Assembly: GCA_900766195.1 (NCBI GenBank)
Contig: CAAFUN010000065.1
Span: 1 to 28,806, forward strand
Reading direction: 5' to 3'
DNA from: an uncultured Bacteroides sp.
GTDB lineage: Bacteria > Bacteroidota > Bacteroidia > Bacteroidales > Bacteroidaceae
DNA length: 28,806 bases
Part shown: positions 1 to 7,831 of the stretch, piece after piece
Layout of the letters: every line of letters begins with the position of its first letter
Numbering within the stretch: the stretch's first letter is position 1
The notes under the pieces: generated by a model
What the model saw: the letters and a program-made list of their open reading frames with translations, nothing else
What the model was told of the DNA's origin: nothing
Databases searched by the model: none
Made by a program: the position numbers and the translations under genes

Positions 1-59
1 ATCGGTTTAAAAATAATAAGCTTTTTTATATTTCTATTAAAAATCATTTTTAAACCGAT
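1..59 (-). terminator. Long-loop inverted repeat at 3' end of the DUF6340-like gene
   Basis: Bases 1-14 (ATCGGTTTAAAAAT) and 46-59 (ATTTTTAAACCGAT) are perfect 14-base reverse complements separated by 31 bases. The right arm lies in the last codons of the minus-strand gene and the left arm lies past its stop, so the transcript would end in this hairpin. The large AT-rich loop makes it atypical for an intrinsic terminator. It may also be a 3'-protecting hairpin or part of a repeat that continues outside the window. Confidence 0.5.
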
Positions 60-1140
60 CCATTTGTACTTTTAGTTTCATTAGTCCATCTTTGCGCTCC
101 TGTAGTTCTTTTAAATAACTGGTTGCTGCAAAATAATTTGGAACTAATTGGGGAACTATTAGTTCTTTCGGATATGTAACTCCTATTTTATCTATTTTCA
201 TAGCCTCGAGCTGTGCTTTTGACGCCCATATTTCTGCTATATCAAGGCTGTCTTTCATCTCGTAGCCTAATGCCAGATTATAAGCTGCATACATTTTTTG
301 CTTACCTTTCTTTGATTTGTAGGTCTCTTCCCATAGTGCAATAGCTTTATCCCATTTTTTTTCTCTGGCATATACAGCAGCATCTCTCATGAGAGAAGAG
401 TTTCCAATTAAATAGTAGCGTTGTACAGTTTTCCAATAGGGTATGAAATGTTTTACCGGCACGCTTCCTGCAAATTCTGAGGCTTGCTTTATCATGTCTT
501 TATCATCAATTAGACGAGCATGTAGTTGTTCCTTGTTTCTGGATTCTTGTTCCCAGAAAATACTATCCTGCGGATGTATAGTTACCATAGGACCATTCCG
601 GCTGGGCAAATATATTTTGACTGTAGGGTATACTTTAACATCTACAGAACCTTGATAAATTCCCCACTCTGGCAAAAAATGTATTCTTCTTACGGAACTC
701 AACTGTACGTTTTCTAAAGAAACGATAAAATCTACATCTAACTTCTTAATTAGATTTTCTACTTCTGTTTTGCTTAAAGTGCTTTCACGGGGTAGAATAT
801 CATGACTACGTAAAGCCGAATCGCAGATAACTACCTCATCAAAGTATTTCTCTTTTTCTACAGCTCCAGCTAATGCTTCGGTAGTAATCGTTGGATTACC
901 ATTGAAATATTTAGTTTGTTTTGCAAGCTCATGTTTTGTAAAGAGGCCTTTTGTAGAGTCTGCTATAATAATATTCTCAGGTGCAGATGGCATATTGTCT
1001 ACGATTCCGACACGTTTAAGAGAAGGAGGAAAACTAACGTCTGCCGGAACAAGATAATCAATGGATAATTCTTCTATACTTTGACAGCTACCCATCACTA
1101 AAGCGCATACTACAATTAAAATATATCTGAATTTAGCCAT
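37..1140 (-). CDS. DUF6340-like TPR lipoprotein
   Basis: A 367-residue exported lipoprotein. The chosen ATG at 1138-1140 is preceded by an A/G-rich stretch (AAAGGAAAG on the minus strand) and begins a signal peptide whose lipobox LVMGSC places the lipidated cysteine at residue 19. An upstream in-frame ATG at 1206 would precede the predicted promoter and is less likely. The region after the cysteine (IDYLVPADVSFP, then KRVGIVDN) resembles the Bacteroidales DUF6340 family. The C-terminal third (about residues 250-330) reads as two TPR-like helical hairpins containing REKKWDKAIALWEE and MYAAYNLALGYE. The function of this family is unknown to me. It is probably anchored in the outer or inner membrane facing the periplasm. 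It lies downstream of secA but has its own -7 box and is separated from secA by a hairpin, so it is probably transcribed alone. Confidence 0.8.
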   Translation of the reverse strand: MAKFRYILIVVCALVMGSCQSIEELSIDYLVPADVSFPPSLKRVGIVDNMPSAPENIIIADSTKGLFTKHELAKQTKYFNGNPTITTEALAGAVEKEKYFDEVVICDSALRSHDILPRESTLSKTEVENLIKKLDVDFIVSLENVQLSSVRRIHFLPEWGIYQGSVDVKVYPTVKIYLPSRNGPMVTIHPQDSIFWEQESRNKEQLHARLIDDKDMIKQASEFAGSVPVKHFIPYWKTVQRYYLIGNSSLMRDAAVYAREKKWDKAIALWEETYKSKKGKQKMYAAYNLALGYEMKDSLDIAEIWASKAQLEAMKIDKIGVTYPKELIVPQLVPNYFAATSYLKELQERKDGLMKLKVQMDRFKNDF

Positions 1141-1168
1141 AGTTCTTTCCTTTTTATTTTGTCGATAG

Positions 1169-1176
1169 CAAAAATA
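1169..1176 (-). promoter_or_regulatory. -7 box for the DUF6340-like lipoprotein gene
   Basis: The minus strand reads TATTTTTG, a full match to TAnnTTTG, 28 bases before the ATG at 1140. No convincing -33 TTTG is seen at 19-21 bases. The box lies immediately downstream of the secA hairpin, consistent with a new transcription unit. Confidence 0.5.
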
Positions 1177-1197
1177 GAATATTGTTTGGATATAAGG

Positions 1198-1230
1198 AAG
1201 CCTCAAAGGGTTTTTAACCGTTTGAGGCTT
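1198..1230 (-). terminator. Hairpin terminator after secA
   Basis: AAGCCTCAAA (1198-1207) pairs with TTTGAGGCTT (1221-1230). After a G/G mismatch, GGTT pairs with AACC around a TTT loop, giving an almost continuous stem. It lies about 100 bases past the secA stop. The minus-strand U tract after the stem is poor (UUCCUUAU). The plus-strand side has TTTCTTT, so it may be partly bidirectional. Confidence 0.65.
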
Positions 1231-1328
1231 TCTTTAAATGTTTAAATGATTGTTTTTACATATACAAATCCTTTTTTGATATTGGGCTTAGTAATATGTA
1301 ATTCATCTATTTGGTTTTGATCTTAATA

Positions 1329-4300
1329 TCAGGCGTTCTTGCCGTGGCAGTTTTTATATTTTTTGCCACTTCCGCATGGGCATGGATCATTTCTACCCAC
1401 TGTTTTTTCTACACGAATGGGCTCATGTTTTACTTCACGAGTATCGTTTTGTGCAGCAGCTTCTTGATTTGGATCTCCCAGATCTTGCTTTTGCTCACGA
1501 TATTTACTCATATCCTGACGTTGTTCAGGTGCAGCCTGACGTACTTCTTGTGGCTCTTGTACTGGAATCTGTCCACGCATAAGTACTGATACGGTTTGAT
1601 TATTAATTTTATCAACCATTGTATCGAAAAGATTTACCGATTCTAATTTATATATTAATAACGGATCTTTTTGTTCATAGCTCGCGTTCTGTACAGAATG
1701 CTTTAATTCATCCAGTTCACGTAGATTTTCCTTCCATGCCTCATCTATAACATGCAGCAATATAGACTTTTCAAAAGATTTAACGACTTCCTTACACTCA
1801 TTGTCATAGGCCGTCTTTAGATTACATGAAATATTATATACGCGTTTCCCATCTGTAATTGGGATTAGGATATTCTCGTAGATATGACCTTGGTTTTCAT
1901 AAACTTGCTTTATTACAGGAGCGGCAACCTGAGCCATACGTTCGGTTTTACGTTTAAATTGCTCCATTGCATGATCGAAGGCTATATTGGCAAGCTTTTC
2001 TTTCTTCTCGCTACGGAATTCCTCCTCGGTAAATGGAACGTCCATTGCCAATGTGTGCAAAAAGTCCAGTTTGCAATCTTCATATTCAGGAGCTTCTACA
2101 GCAACTGCACAACGGTCCCATATCATATTTACAATATCCATTCCAATACGTTCTCCCATAAGAGCGTGACGGCGTTTGGTATAGACTACTGTACGTTGTT
2201 TGTTCATTACGTCATCATATTCCAACAAACGTTTACGAATACCAAAGTTGTTTTCTTCAACTTTCTTTTGAGCACGTTCTATAGAATTAGAAATCATCTT
2301 ATGCTCAATCATTTCTCCCTCCTTAAACCCAAGACGGTCCATGACGCTGGCTATTCTGTCTGAAGAGAAAAGACGCATCAAATCATCTTCTAGTGACACA
2401 AAGAATACAGATGATCCCGGGTCTCCTTGACGTCCTGAACGTCCACGAAGCTGACGATCGACACGACGAGACTCATGACGTTCTGTACCGATGATTGCAA
2501 GTCCACCTGCAGCTTTTACTTCCGGACTAAGTTTAATATCCGTACCACGTCCTGCCATATTGGTTGCAATGGTTACCGTGCTACTTTGTCCGGCTTGCGC
2601 TACAATTTCAGCTTCTTTCTGATGTAACTTGGCGTTCAATACATTGTGCGGTATCTTACGCATGGTCAACATCTTGCTTAGCATCTCGGATATTTCTACA
2701 GAAGTAGTACCTACCAATACAGGTCGGCCGGCTTCTACCATTTTCTCTATTTCTTCAATAACGGCTTTGTATTTTTCACGTTTGGTTTTAAAGACACGGT
2801 CATTCATGTCTATACGTGAAATATGACGGTTGGTTGGAATTACGACAACATCCAATTTATAGATATCCCAAAATTCTCCGGCTTCTGTCTCTGCGGTACC
2901 TGTCATACCGGAAAGCTTATGATACATACGGAAGTAATTCTGTAATGTAATTGTCGCAAATGTCTGAGTAGCAGCTTCCACTTTAACTTTTTCTTTAGCT
3001 TCTATAGCTTGATGTAAGCCATCAGAATAGCGACGCCCTTCCATGATACGGCCAGTCTGCTCATCTACAATTTTAACTTGTCCTTCAATTACTACATATT
3101 CGTCGTCTTTTTCAAACATCGTATATGCTTTAAGCAGCTGATTGATAGTGTGTACACGCTCAGATTTGATTGCGAAATTGGTCAAAAGCTCATCTTTCTT
3201 CTCAAGACGTTGTTCTTCTGATAAGCCTTTTTCATTTTCCAGTTCGGAAAGTTCTGCAGTGATATCAGGCAAAACAAAAAGAGTGGGGTCTTCTGAGTTA
3301 CCTGTAATCAAATCAACTCCCTTATCCGTTAAATCTACACTGTTCAGCTTTTCATCTATCACGAAGAACAGAGGATCTGTTGCCTCATGCATTCGCTTAT
3401 TGTTTTGCTCCATGTAGATTTCTTCCGTTTTGAGCATTCCGGCCTTGATGCCTTGCTCACTCAAATACTTAATAAGTGCTTTGTTTTTTGGAAGTGATTT
3501 ATGGCTACGGAATAATGCAAGAAAACCTTCTTCTTGTTCCTTTTTGTCATTTGAAGCTATCAGACGTTTTGCATCGGCAAGATATTGAGTTGCTAACTTT
3601 TTCTGAGCTTCTACAAGACGTTCTACTAAGGGACGAAGCTGCTCGAAGAGTTGTTCCTCACCTTTAGGTACCGGTCCTGATATGATTAACGGAGTACGAG
3701 CATCATCAATTAATACAGAGTCCACCTCATCTACAATGGCGTAGTTGTGTTGGCGCTGTACCAAGTCTTTCGGACTAATGGCCATGTTGTCACGCAAGTA
3801 ATCAAAGCCGAACTCATTATTTGTACCGAATGTGATGTCAGCCATATATGCTTGGCGACGTGCATCGGAGTTTGGCTGATGCTTGTCAATACAGTCTACA
3901 CTTAAGCCATGGAACATGTATAAAGGTCCCATCCATTCAGAGTCACGCTTAGATAAGTAATCGTTGACTGTAACAAGGTGTACACCATTTCCGGTTAATG
4001 CGTTTAAGAACACTGGTAAAGTTGCAACAAGTGTTTTTCCTTCACCGGTTGCCATTTCCGCAATTTTTCCTTTATGCAATACTACTCCACCAAAAAGCTG
4101 TACATCATAATGAATCATATTCCAGGTAGTCTCAATACCTCCGGCTACCCAATGGTTTTGATATATAGCTTTATCGCCTTCAATGCGAACAAAATCTTTC
4201 GTAGCAGCTAAATGACGGTCGAAATCAGTAGCTGTCACTACGATTTCCTCGTTTTCTGTGAAACGTTTAGCTGTTTCTTTCACAATAGAAAAAGCATCTG

Positions 4301-4622
4301 GAAGAACTTCATCAAGAGCTTTTTCGTAAATCTCCAATATCTCTTTTTCTATTTTATCTATCTGCGCAAAGAGGTCTTCGCGTTTTTCTAACTCTGTATT
4401 CTCGACACTTCCTTTTAGCTCTTCAACCTTTTCACGTTGTTCTGCTGCCGAGTTGCGAATATATTCCTTTAGCTCTAGTGTTTTAGCACGTAATACATCA
4501 TTGTCGAGTTTGGCTATTTCCGGATATGCAGCTTTAATTTTATCCACCCATGGCTGGATTTCCTTCATATCTCTTGCAGACTTATTTCCGAATATAGAAC
4601 CTAAAAATTCATTGAATCCCAT
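1329..4622 (-). CDS. secA: Preprotein translocase ATPase SecA
   Basis: The motor ATPase that drives unfolded preproteins through SecYEG at the inner membrane. The 1097-residue product starts at the ATG at 4620-4622 (MGFNEFLGSIFGNKS, the usual SecA N-terminus). A longer in-frame start at 4688 would place the promoter inside the coding region and was rejected. Visible motifs: Walker A MATGEGKT around residues 190-197, DEVD at about 298-301 followed by DDARTPLIISG, and the second-lobe signature with GTERHESRR and QLRGRSGRQGD. The SEC-C zinc tail NDPCPCGSGKKYKNCHG is intact, with C-x-C and C-H ligands. The protein is longer than the roughly 900-residue E. coli SecA, with extra charged helical sequence near residues 60-110 and after the DEAD box, as in other Bacteroidetes SecAs. 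It follows the phosphatase-fold gene by 132 bases and has its own -7 box. Confidence 0.97.
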   Translation of the reverse strand: MGFNEFLGSIFGNKSARDMKEIQPWVDKIKAAYPEIAKLDNDVLRAKTLELKEYIRNSAAEQREKVEELKGSVENTELEKREDLFAQIDKIEKEILEIYEKALDEVLPDAFSIVKETAKRFTENEEIVVTATDFDRHLAATKDFVRIEGDKAIYQNHWVAGGIETTWNMIHYDVQLFGGVVLHKGKIAEMATGEGKTLVATLPVFLNALTGNGVHLVTVNDYLSKRDSEWMGPLYMFHGLSVDCIDKHQPNSDARRQAYMADITFGTNNEFGFDYLRDNMAISPKDLVQRQHNYAIVDEVDSVLIDDARTPLIISGPVPKGEEQLFEQLRPLVERLVEAQKKLATQYLADAKRLIASNDKKEQEEGFLALFRSHKSLPKNKALIKYLSEQGIKAGMLKTEEIYMEQNNKRMHEATDPLFFVIDEKLNSVDLTDKGVDLITGNSEDPTLFVLPDITAELSELENEKGLSEEQRLEKKDELLTNFAIKSERVHTINQLLKAYTMFEKDDEYVVIEGQVKIVDEQTGRIMEGRRYSDGLHQAIEAKEKVKVEAATQTFATITLQNYFRMYHKLSGMTGTAETEAGEFWDIYKLDVVVIPTNRHISRIDMNDRVFKTKREKYKAVIEEIEKMVEAGRPVLVGTTSVEISEMLSKMLTMRKIPHNVLNAKLHQKEAEIVAQAGQSSTVTIATNMAGRGTDIKLSPEVKAAGGLAIIGTERHESRRVDRQLRGRSGRQGDPGSSVFFVSLEDDLMRLFSSDRIASVMDRLGFKEGEMIEHKMISNSIERAQKKVEENNFGIRKRLLEYDDVMNKQRTVVYTKRRHALMGERIGMDIVNMIWDRCAVAVEAPEYEDCKLDFLHTLAMDVPFTEEEFRSEKKEKLANIAFDHAMEQFKRKTERMAQVAAPVIKQVYENQGHIYENILIPITDGKRVYNISCNLKTAYDNECKEVVKSFEKSILLHVIDEAWKENLRELDELKHSVQNASYEQKDPLLIYKLESVNLFDTMVDKINNQTVSVLMRGQIPVQEPQEVRQAAPEQRQDMSKYREQKQDLGDPNQEAAAQNDTREVKHEPIRVEKTVGRNDPCPCGSGKKYKNCHGKNA

Positions 4623-4685
4623 TATTATTTGATTTTTTTTGTTTTTATATTGAATTGAGTTTAAATAATCTTCTCCTTTTTGCGG

Positions 4686-4693
4686 CAAATTTA
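4686..4693 (-). promoter_or_regulatory. -7 box of the secA promoter
   Basis: The minus strand reads TAAATTTG followed by C, matching TAnnTTTG, 63 bases before the secA ATG. The -33 position falls in the hairpin at 4702-4717 and has no TTTG, so this promoter could be weak or overlap readthrough from upstream genes. Confidence 0.5.
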
Positions 4694-4701
4694 CATTAAA
4701 A

Positions 4702-4717
4702 TGCTGATTTATCAGCA
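4702..4717 (-). terminator. Small hairpin between the phosphatase-fold gene and secA
   Basis: TGCTGAT (4702-4708) and ATCAGCA (4711-4717) are perfect reverse complements. On the minus strand the stem is followed by TTTTAATG, a short U tract, so it could act as a weak intrinsic terminator for the upstream gene. It also covers the -33 region of the secA promoter and could serve as an operator. Confidence 0.4.
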
Positions 4718-4754
4718 GTTTACTATTTGTTTTTGCATAATATACCTATACAAA

Positions 4755-6326
4755 TTACAAATCAATAGGAGAAGAGATACATGCATTGGGAGCCCTGATG
4801 CGCATGGTACTGCTTAAAGTAGGGGCTATGCAAGTAACATTTACGGGTGTTTTTATTATGGAAGGTTTTATGCCAAATCCTAAGAATATCAAAGGTGATG
4901 CTATATCAGCATGGCGTACAGATCTGTTATCAGTATTTTTTTCTTGAATAATGGTCCATCCTGGCAGTACAGCTATCTCCAGATCGCCGGATCGTTTACG
5001 ATAAAAAGAGTTACGAATGCGCTCTATATCAGGTGACCATGCACCTTGTAATATTCGATGAGTTGAATAAACTTCATCTACACCACTGAATTGAATGAGA
5101 AAATCAGCAGCCTTATCTTGTATGTCATTTAGATTTAATTGCTTGTTCTCTATTAGTTTGTGATTTAAGTAGATTTGTTGGTTGTAATACCCATCAACAT
5201 AATGCCCTTCTCCATATGTAGCCATAAGATACATATTTAAAAGGGTGGTACAACGATTCATATGGAACTCTCCGCTGGGGACGCGATACATACCTTGGTC
5301 GGGTGAGTCAGGATCTGCATAGCCAGTCGAACTGATACAAAACAATACATTATGTAATCCTATTTTCCGGTCCAATATTTCCAATAATGCTGCAATACTA
5401 CGGTCAAGACGTACGTAAGTATCTTGCACTTCCATAGCACATTCTTGAGTACTTTTGTGATTATAGTTACCAGCATAATATGTTAATGCTAGTAAATCTG
5501 TGACCTGATCCTGACCTACTGTGCTTTTGTTTAGAACTTCCTCTGTCAACATATTCACTTCGTCATTGACAAAAGGACTTGCTATTAGCCGACGGAACTT
5601 GTTTTGGCGTTCACTGTCAAATTTGTATTTAAAAGGCTGATCTCGCCATTCAGGTAGGAATTGATAACTTGTCACCGGGTGCACAGGAGTCCATTCTATA
5701 TCACGTATGCGATAGTCTACTGACTTTGTATCATTATAAGCATTTATCCACCAAGGAAACTCACTGTAATAGGTTGTTCCACACCATTTTCCTGTATTTT
5801 CGTTAATCCAGAAAGCTCCATTTCCTGCGTGTCCTGCGGCTAGTATTGCTGCATCTCTGGTAGGCGCAATAGAAAATACTTGTGCTTTATTTCTGGTTGA
5901 TATTTTTAATTCATCAGATATTGTGGATGTTAATAGCTGTGAAGGAGACGAATTTTCGTCTGTATAGTTTCCCATAAAAGCCGGGTCATTCACACAGTTT
6001 ATAGGACGGAGTGTATTAACGTCCAACCAACTCTCTGATATGATTCCATGTTTTGCAGGTGTGCTTCCAGTATATATGGATGCGATGGCAGAGGCTCTGT
6101 CTATATTATTAAAAGGGAAAGTTACTTGGCTGAATATTTTGCCTTCCCGCATTAGTCTTTTGAATCCTTTTTCTCCATATAAAGATGAAAAAGCTTCCAT
6201 ATAATCAGTACGCAGCTGATCAATAGTTAATGTGACTACCAATTTGGGTGTGGATATTGCTGACTGTGCTTGTATGCCACTGGTAAAAGTTAGCGCAATT
6301 ATGGAAGTTATCAGTCCTTTTTTCAT
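4755..6326 (-). CDS. Alkaline-phosphatase-fold protein, probable pseudoenzyme
   Basis: A 523-residue exported protein with signal peptide MKKGLITSIIALTFTSGIQA. It resembles PafA-type alkaline phosphatases throughout: VVTLTIDQLRTDYM near residues 30-43 (first metal Asp36), ASIYTGSTPAKHGI at 82-95, AAGHAGNGAFWIN at about 163-175 and the C-terminal APTL...APN block. By eye alignment, however, the nucleophilic Thr position is Arg77, the GH before ASIYTG is AI, the D-Y-x-G-H metal motif is replaced by GNYNH (287-291), the A-D-H metal motif by S-T-G (near 334-336), the late metal His by Ala (near 477), and the K-x-R substrate pair is lost. It is therefore probably catalytically inactive. Its ATG overlaps the stop of the upstream DUF4105 gene by four bases (ATGA), implying coupled translation. 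A start at 6380 inside the upstream gene was rejected because it removes the signal peptide. Confidence 0.85.
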   Translation of the reverse strand: MKKGLITSIIALTFTSGIQAQSAISTPKLVVTLTIDQLRTDYMEAFSSLYGEKGFKRLMREGKIFSQVTFPFNNIDRASAIASIYTGSTPAKHGIISESWLDVNTLRPINCVNDPAFMGNYTDENSSPSQLLTSTISDELKISTRNKAQVFSIAPTRDAAILAAGHAGNGAFWINENTGKWCGTTYYSEFPWWINAYNDTKSVDYRIRDIEWTPVHPVTSYQFLPEWRDQPFKYKFDSERQNKFRRLIASPFVNDEVNMLTEEVLNKSTVGQDQVTDLLALTYYAGNYNHKSTQECAMEVQDTYVRLDRSIAALLEILDRKIGLHNVLFCISSTGYADPDSPDQGMYRVPSGEFHMNRCTTLLNMYLMATYGEGHYVDGYYNQQIYLNHKLIENKQLNLNDIQDKAADFLIQFSGVDEVYSTHRILQGAWSPDIERIRNSFYRKRSGDLEIAVLPGWTIIQEKNTDNRSVRHADIASPLIFLGFGIKPSIIKTPVNVTCIAPTLSSTMRIRAPNACISSPIDL

Positions 6327-7534
6327 TTGACCTTTTTGTATGTAATAATTAAGTTGCTTGCAGAACGTTCTAACAAACAAAGTGCCAAAGGTAATACTGC
6401 TAAGTCAAATCTTTGAGGTATTACGCTCCAAAGCAGTATAAAAAGTGTTAAAACCGCACAGTTTGCCATCATATAAATGCTTCGCTGCTTTTTATAGCCA
6501 CTTTTTATTATCCACGGCAACCACAATAGATGTATAGGATGGAATATGAATAATAGAAAATTTGGGCTGACAGCAGGGTGTTTTGAAAATAATACTAAGA
6601 ACGTCAATATACAACCGGTAATTCCTGCAACAAAAAATAAAATTAAGTCAACCTGCCAGAAAGTTTTGTTATGTCGTATCCCATAGATTGTAATCAAAGT
6701 TACAATAATAAAAAGAAGTAGCGATGATTGCAAAGGAGTTAAACCTTGCTGTTGCGAAGTTACTACATTGGGTGGATTAACAACTTTTGTCTCTTTTTCT
6801 ACCAATGGACGTCCGACACCTGAAGGGTTTATAATGATTGCTTTTTCAAAGAAATCTTTCACATAAAAAGGTGCAAACATCATTTGACGGTAGGTGATAG
6901 GGCGATCAGCCGTGCTACCAATGCAAAGATCAATGCCGAATCGATCCCATGGATGCCCTTTTGTATATTGATGGATAATATCGCGAAAACTCTTTCCTGT
7001 ATTCTTGTCATCCATGTTGCGACCGTACTCCAACCTGCCGTCTATGGCTTTTTCAATTTGATCTTTGGGACGTGTGGCACAATTGTCAAAGAAAAAATTA
7101 TAGCGATAGACACGATTTTCCGGTCGGTAATTATCTTCTAATAGTTTAATTAGTTTCAGCTTTTCAGGTTGGGTCAGGTTTATATTCTGCTGCCATACAC
7201 TTCGCCCGTAGTAATTGTATTCATCTGCAAATTCGCTATAGCTTGTTACCCCTAATTGATAGTCCGTTTCTCCGAGGGTAAAGCGTAATATAAAGTTAGG
7301 CGTATTGAAACTGAACATTCCATAGTTGAATACTGCGTCTATATTTTGCGTGTAATTTTGATATCGAATTGCGGTGTGTCCAAATAATGAATATATTTCT
7401 TCGCCTGGAGCGCACGTTAAAAGACTCAATTGTATCGAATCCGTTGCATCTCCCTTGGTCTCGGTTTGCGCCAAACAAAATGAAGAGTAAAATAAAAAAG
7501 TTAATAGTATATATATGCTGATGCTGTGTTTCAT
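6323..7534 (-). CDS. lnb: DUF4105 membrane protein, Lnb-like lipoprotein N-acyltransferase
   Basis: A 403-residue protein with signal peptide MKHSISIYILLTFLFYSSFCLAQ, a periplasmic DUF4105 domain (about residues 35-235) and about five C-terminal membrane segments (near 267-285, 294-316, 323-345, 352-372, 375-392). The domain contains LFGHTAIR with His53 and FFDNCATRPKDQIE with Cys152, a His/Cys pair fitting a thiol acyl-transfer mechanism. From memory, the Bacteroides DUF4105 protein encoded next to secA was reported as Lnb, the enzyme that N-acylates lipoproteins in organisms lacking Lnt. Domain order, size and gene neighbourhood match. The assignment rests on this recollection plus visible domain features, not a search. 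The ATG is nearly leaderless: the -7 box ends only five bases upstream. The gene overlaps the next by ATGA. Confidence 0.8.
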   Translation of the reverse strand: MKHSISIYILLTFLFYSSFCLAQTETKGDATDSIQLSLLTCAPGEEIYSLFGHTAIRYQNYTQNIDAVFNYGMFSFNTPNFILRFTLGETDYQLGVTSYSEFADEYNYYGRSVWQQNINLTQPEKLKLIKLLEDNYRPENRVYRYNFFFDNCATRPKDQIEKAIDGRLEYGRNMDDKNTGKSFRDIIHQYTKGHPWDRFGIDLCIGSTADRPITYRQMMFAPFYVKDFFEKAIIINPSGVGRPLVEKETKVVNPPNVVTSQQQGLTPLQSSLLLFIIVTLITIYGIRHNKTFWQVDLILFFVAGITGCILTFLVLFSKHPAVSPNFLLFIFHPIHLLWLPWIIKSGYKKQRSIYMMANCAVLTLFILLWSVIPQRFDLAVLPLALCLLERSASNLIITYKKVK

Positions 7535-7539
7535 GGGTG

Positions 7540-7547
7540 CAAAGGTA
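7540..7547 (-). promoter_or_regulatory. -7 box directly before lnb (leaderless arrangement)
   Basis: The minus strand reads TACCTTTG followed by CACCC and the ATG at 7534. A start site 4-7 bases past this box falls on or next to the A of ATG, so the mRNA would be leaderless or nearly so. No TTTG is seen at the -33 position. Confidence 0.5.
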
Positions 7548-7660
7548 CGAAAAACTTTTCGATCATTTTCATGATAATTGCTAGTTCTTTAAAGGTGAAA
7601 GACTATTATTGAATTAATCAAAGTATTTGATGAAATAGATGTCAGATACAGATTAAATTG

Positions 7661-7731
7661 TATCTTTGCCTCGAAAATATGAATAGACGTATTTATGCGA
7701 AAACATAAATATTGAGGACTTTTGTTTTTTT
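7661..7731 (+). ncRNA. Candidate small RNA or attenuator: promoter box, hairpin, T tract
   Basis: TATCTTTG (7661-7668) is a full -7 box. About 20 bases later TATTTATG (7690-7697) and CATAAATA (7704-7711) form a perfect 8-base stem with loop CGAAAA, followed by a T-rich run ending in seven or more Ts near 7731. This could be a very short transcript that terminates before the promoter of the beta-barrel gene. The stem is all A/U except one G-C pair, so termination would be weak, and no -33 box is obvious. Confidence 0.25.
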
Positions 7732-7754
7732 AACCGCTAAGAATGATATTTCTT

Positions 7755-7785
7755 TTTGTAGCAAATTAAAAAAATATCATCTTTG
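7755..7785 (+). promoter_or_regulatory. Promoter of the outer-membrane beta-barrel gene
   Basis: TTTG (7755-7758), 19-base spacer, CATCTTTG (7778-7785), seven of eight positions of the spaced -7 consensus counting the free ones. The expected start is near 7791, about 40 bases before the ATG at 7832. The rest of the 297-base divergent region 7535-7831 holds the minus-strand lnb box and the possible hairpin transcript, and no other gene. Confidence 0.55.
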
Positions 7786-7831
7786 CAGAACATAACGAGT
7801 TAATATTGAATAGAACTATAATTTTTAATTA

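Noticed and set aside
1884..2363. 159-codon plus-strand open frame inside secA
   Set aside because: It is antisense to strongly conserved SecA coding sequence, its protein is low-complexity and Phe/Thr-rich, and it has no promoter or start context.
4623..4688. N-terminal extension of SecA starting at 4688
   Set aside because: The extra 22 residues are not SecA-like and would place the -7 box at 4686-4693 at the start codon; MGFNEFLG is the normal N-terminus.
6327..6380. N-terminal extension of the phosphatase-fold protein
   Set aside because: It lies in the coding end of the upstream gene and would hide the signal peptide that begins at 6326.
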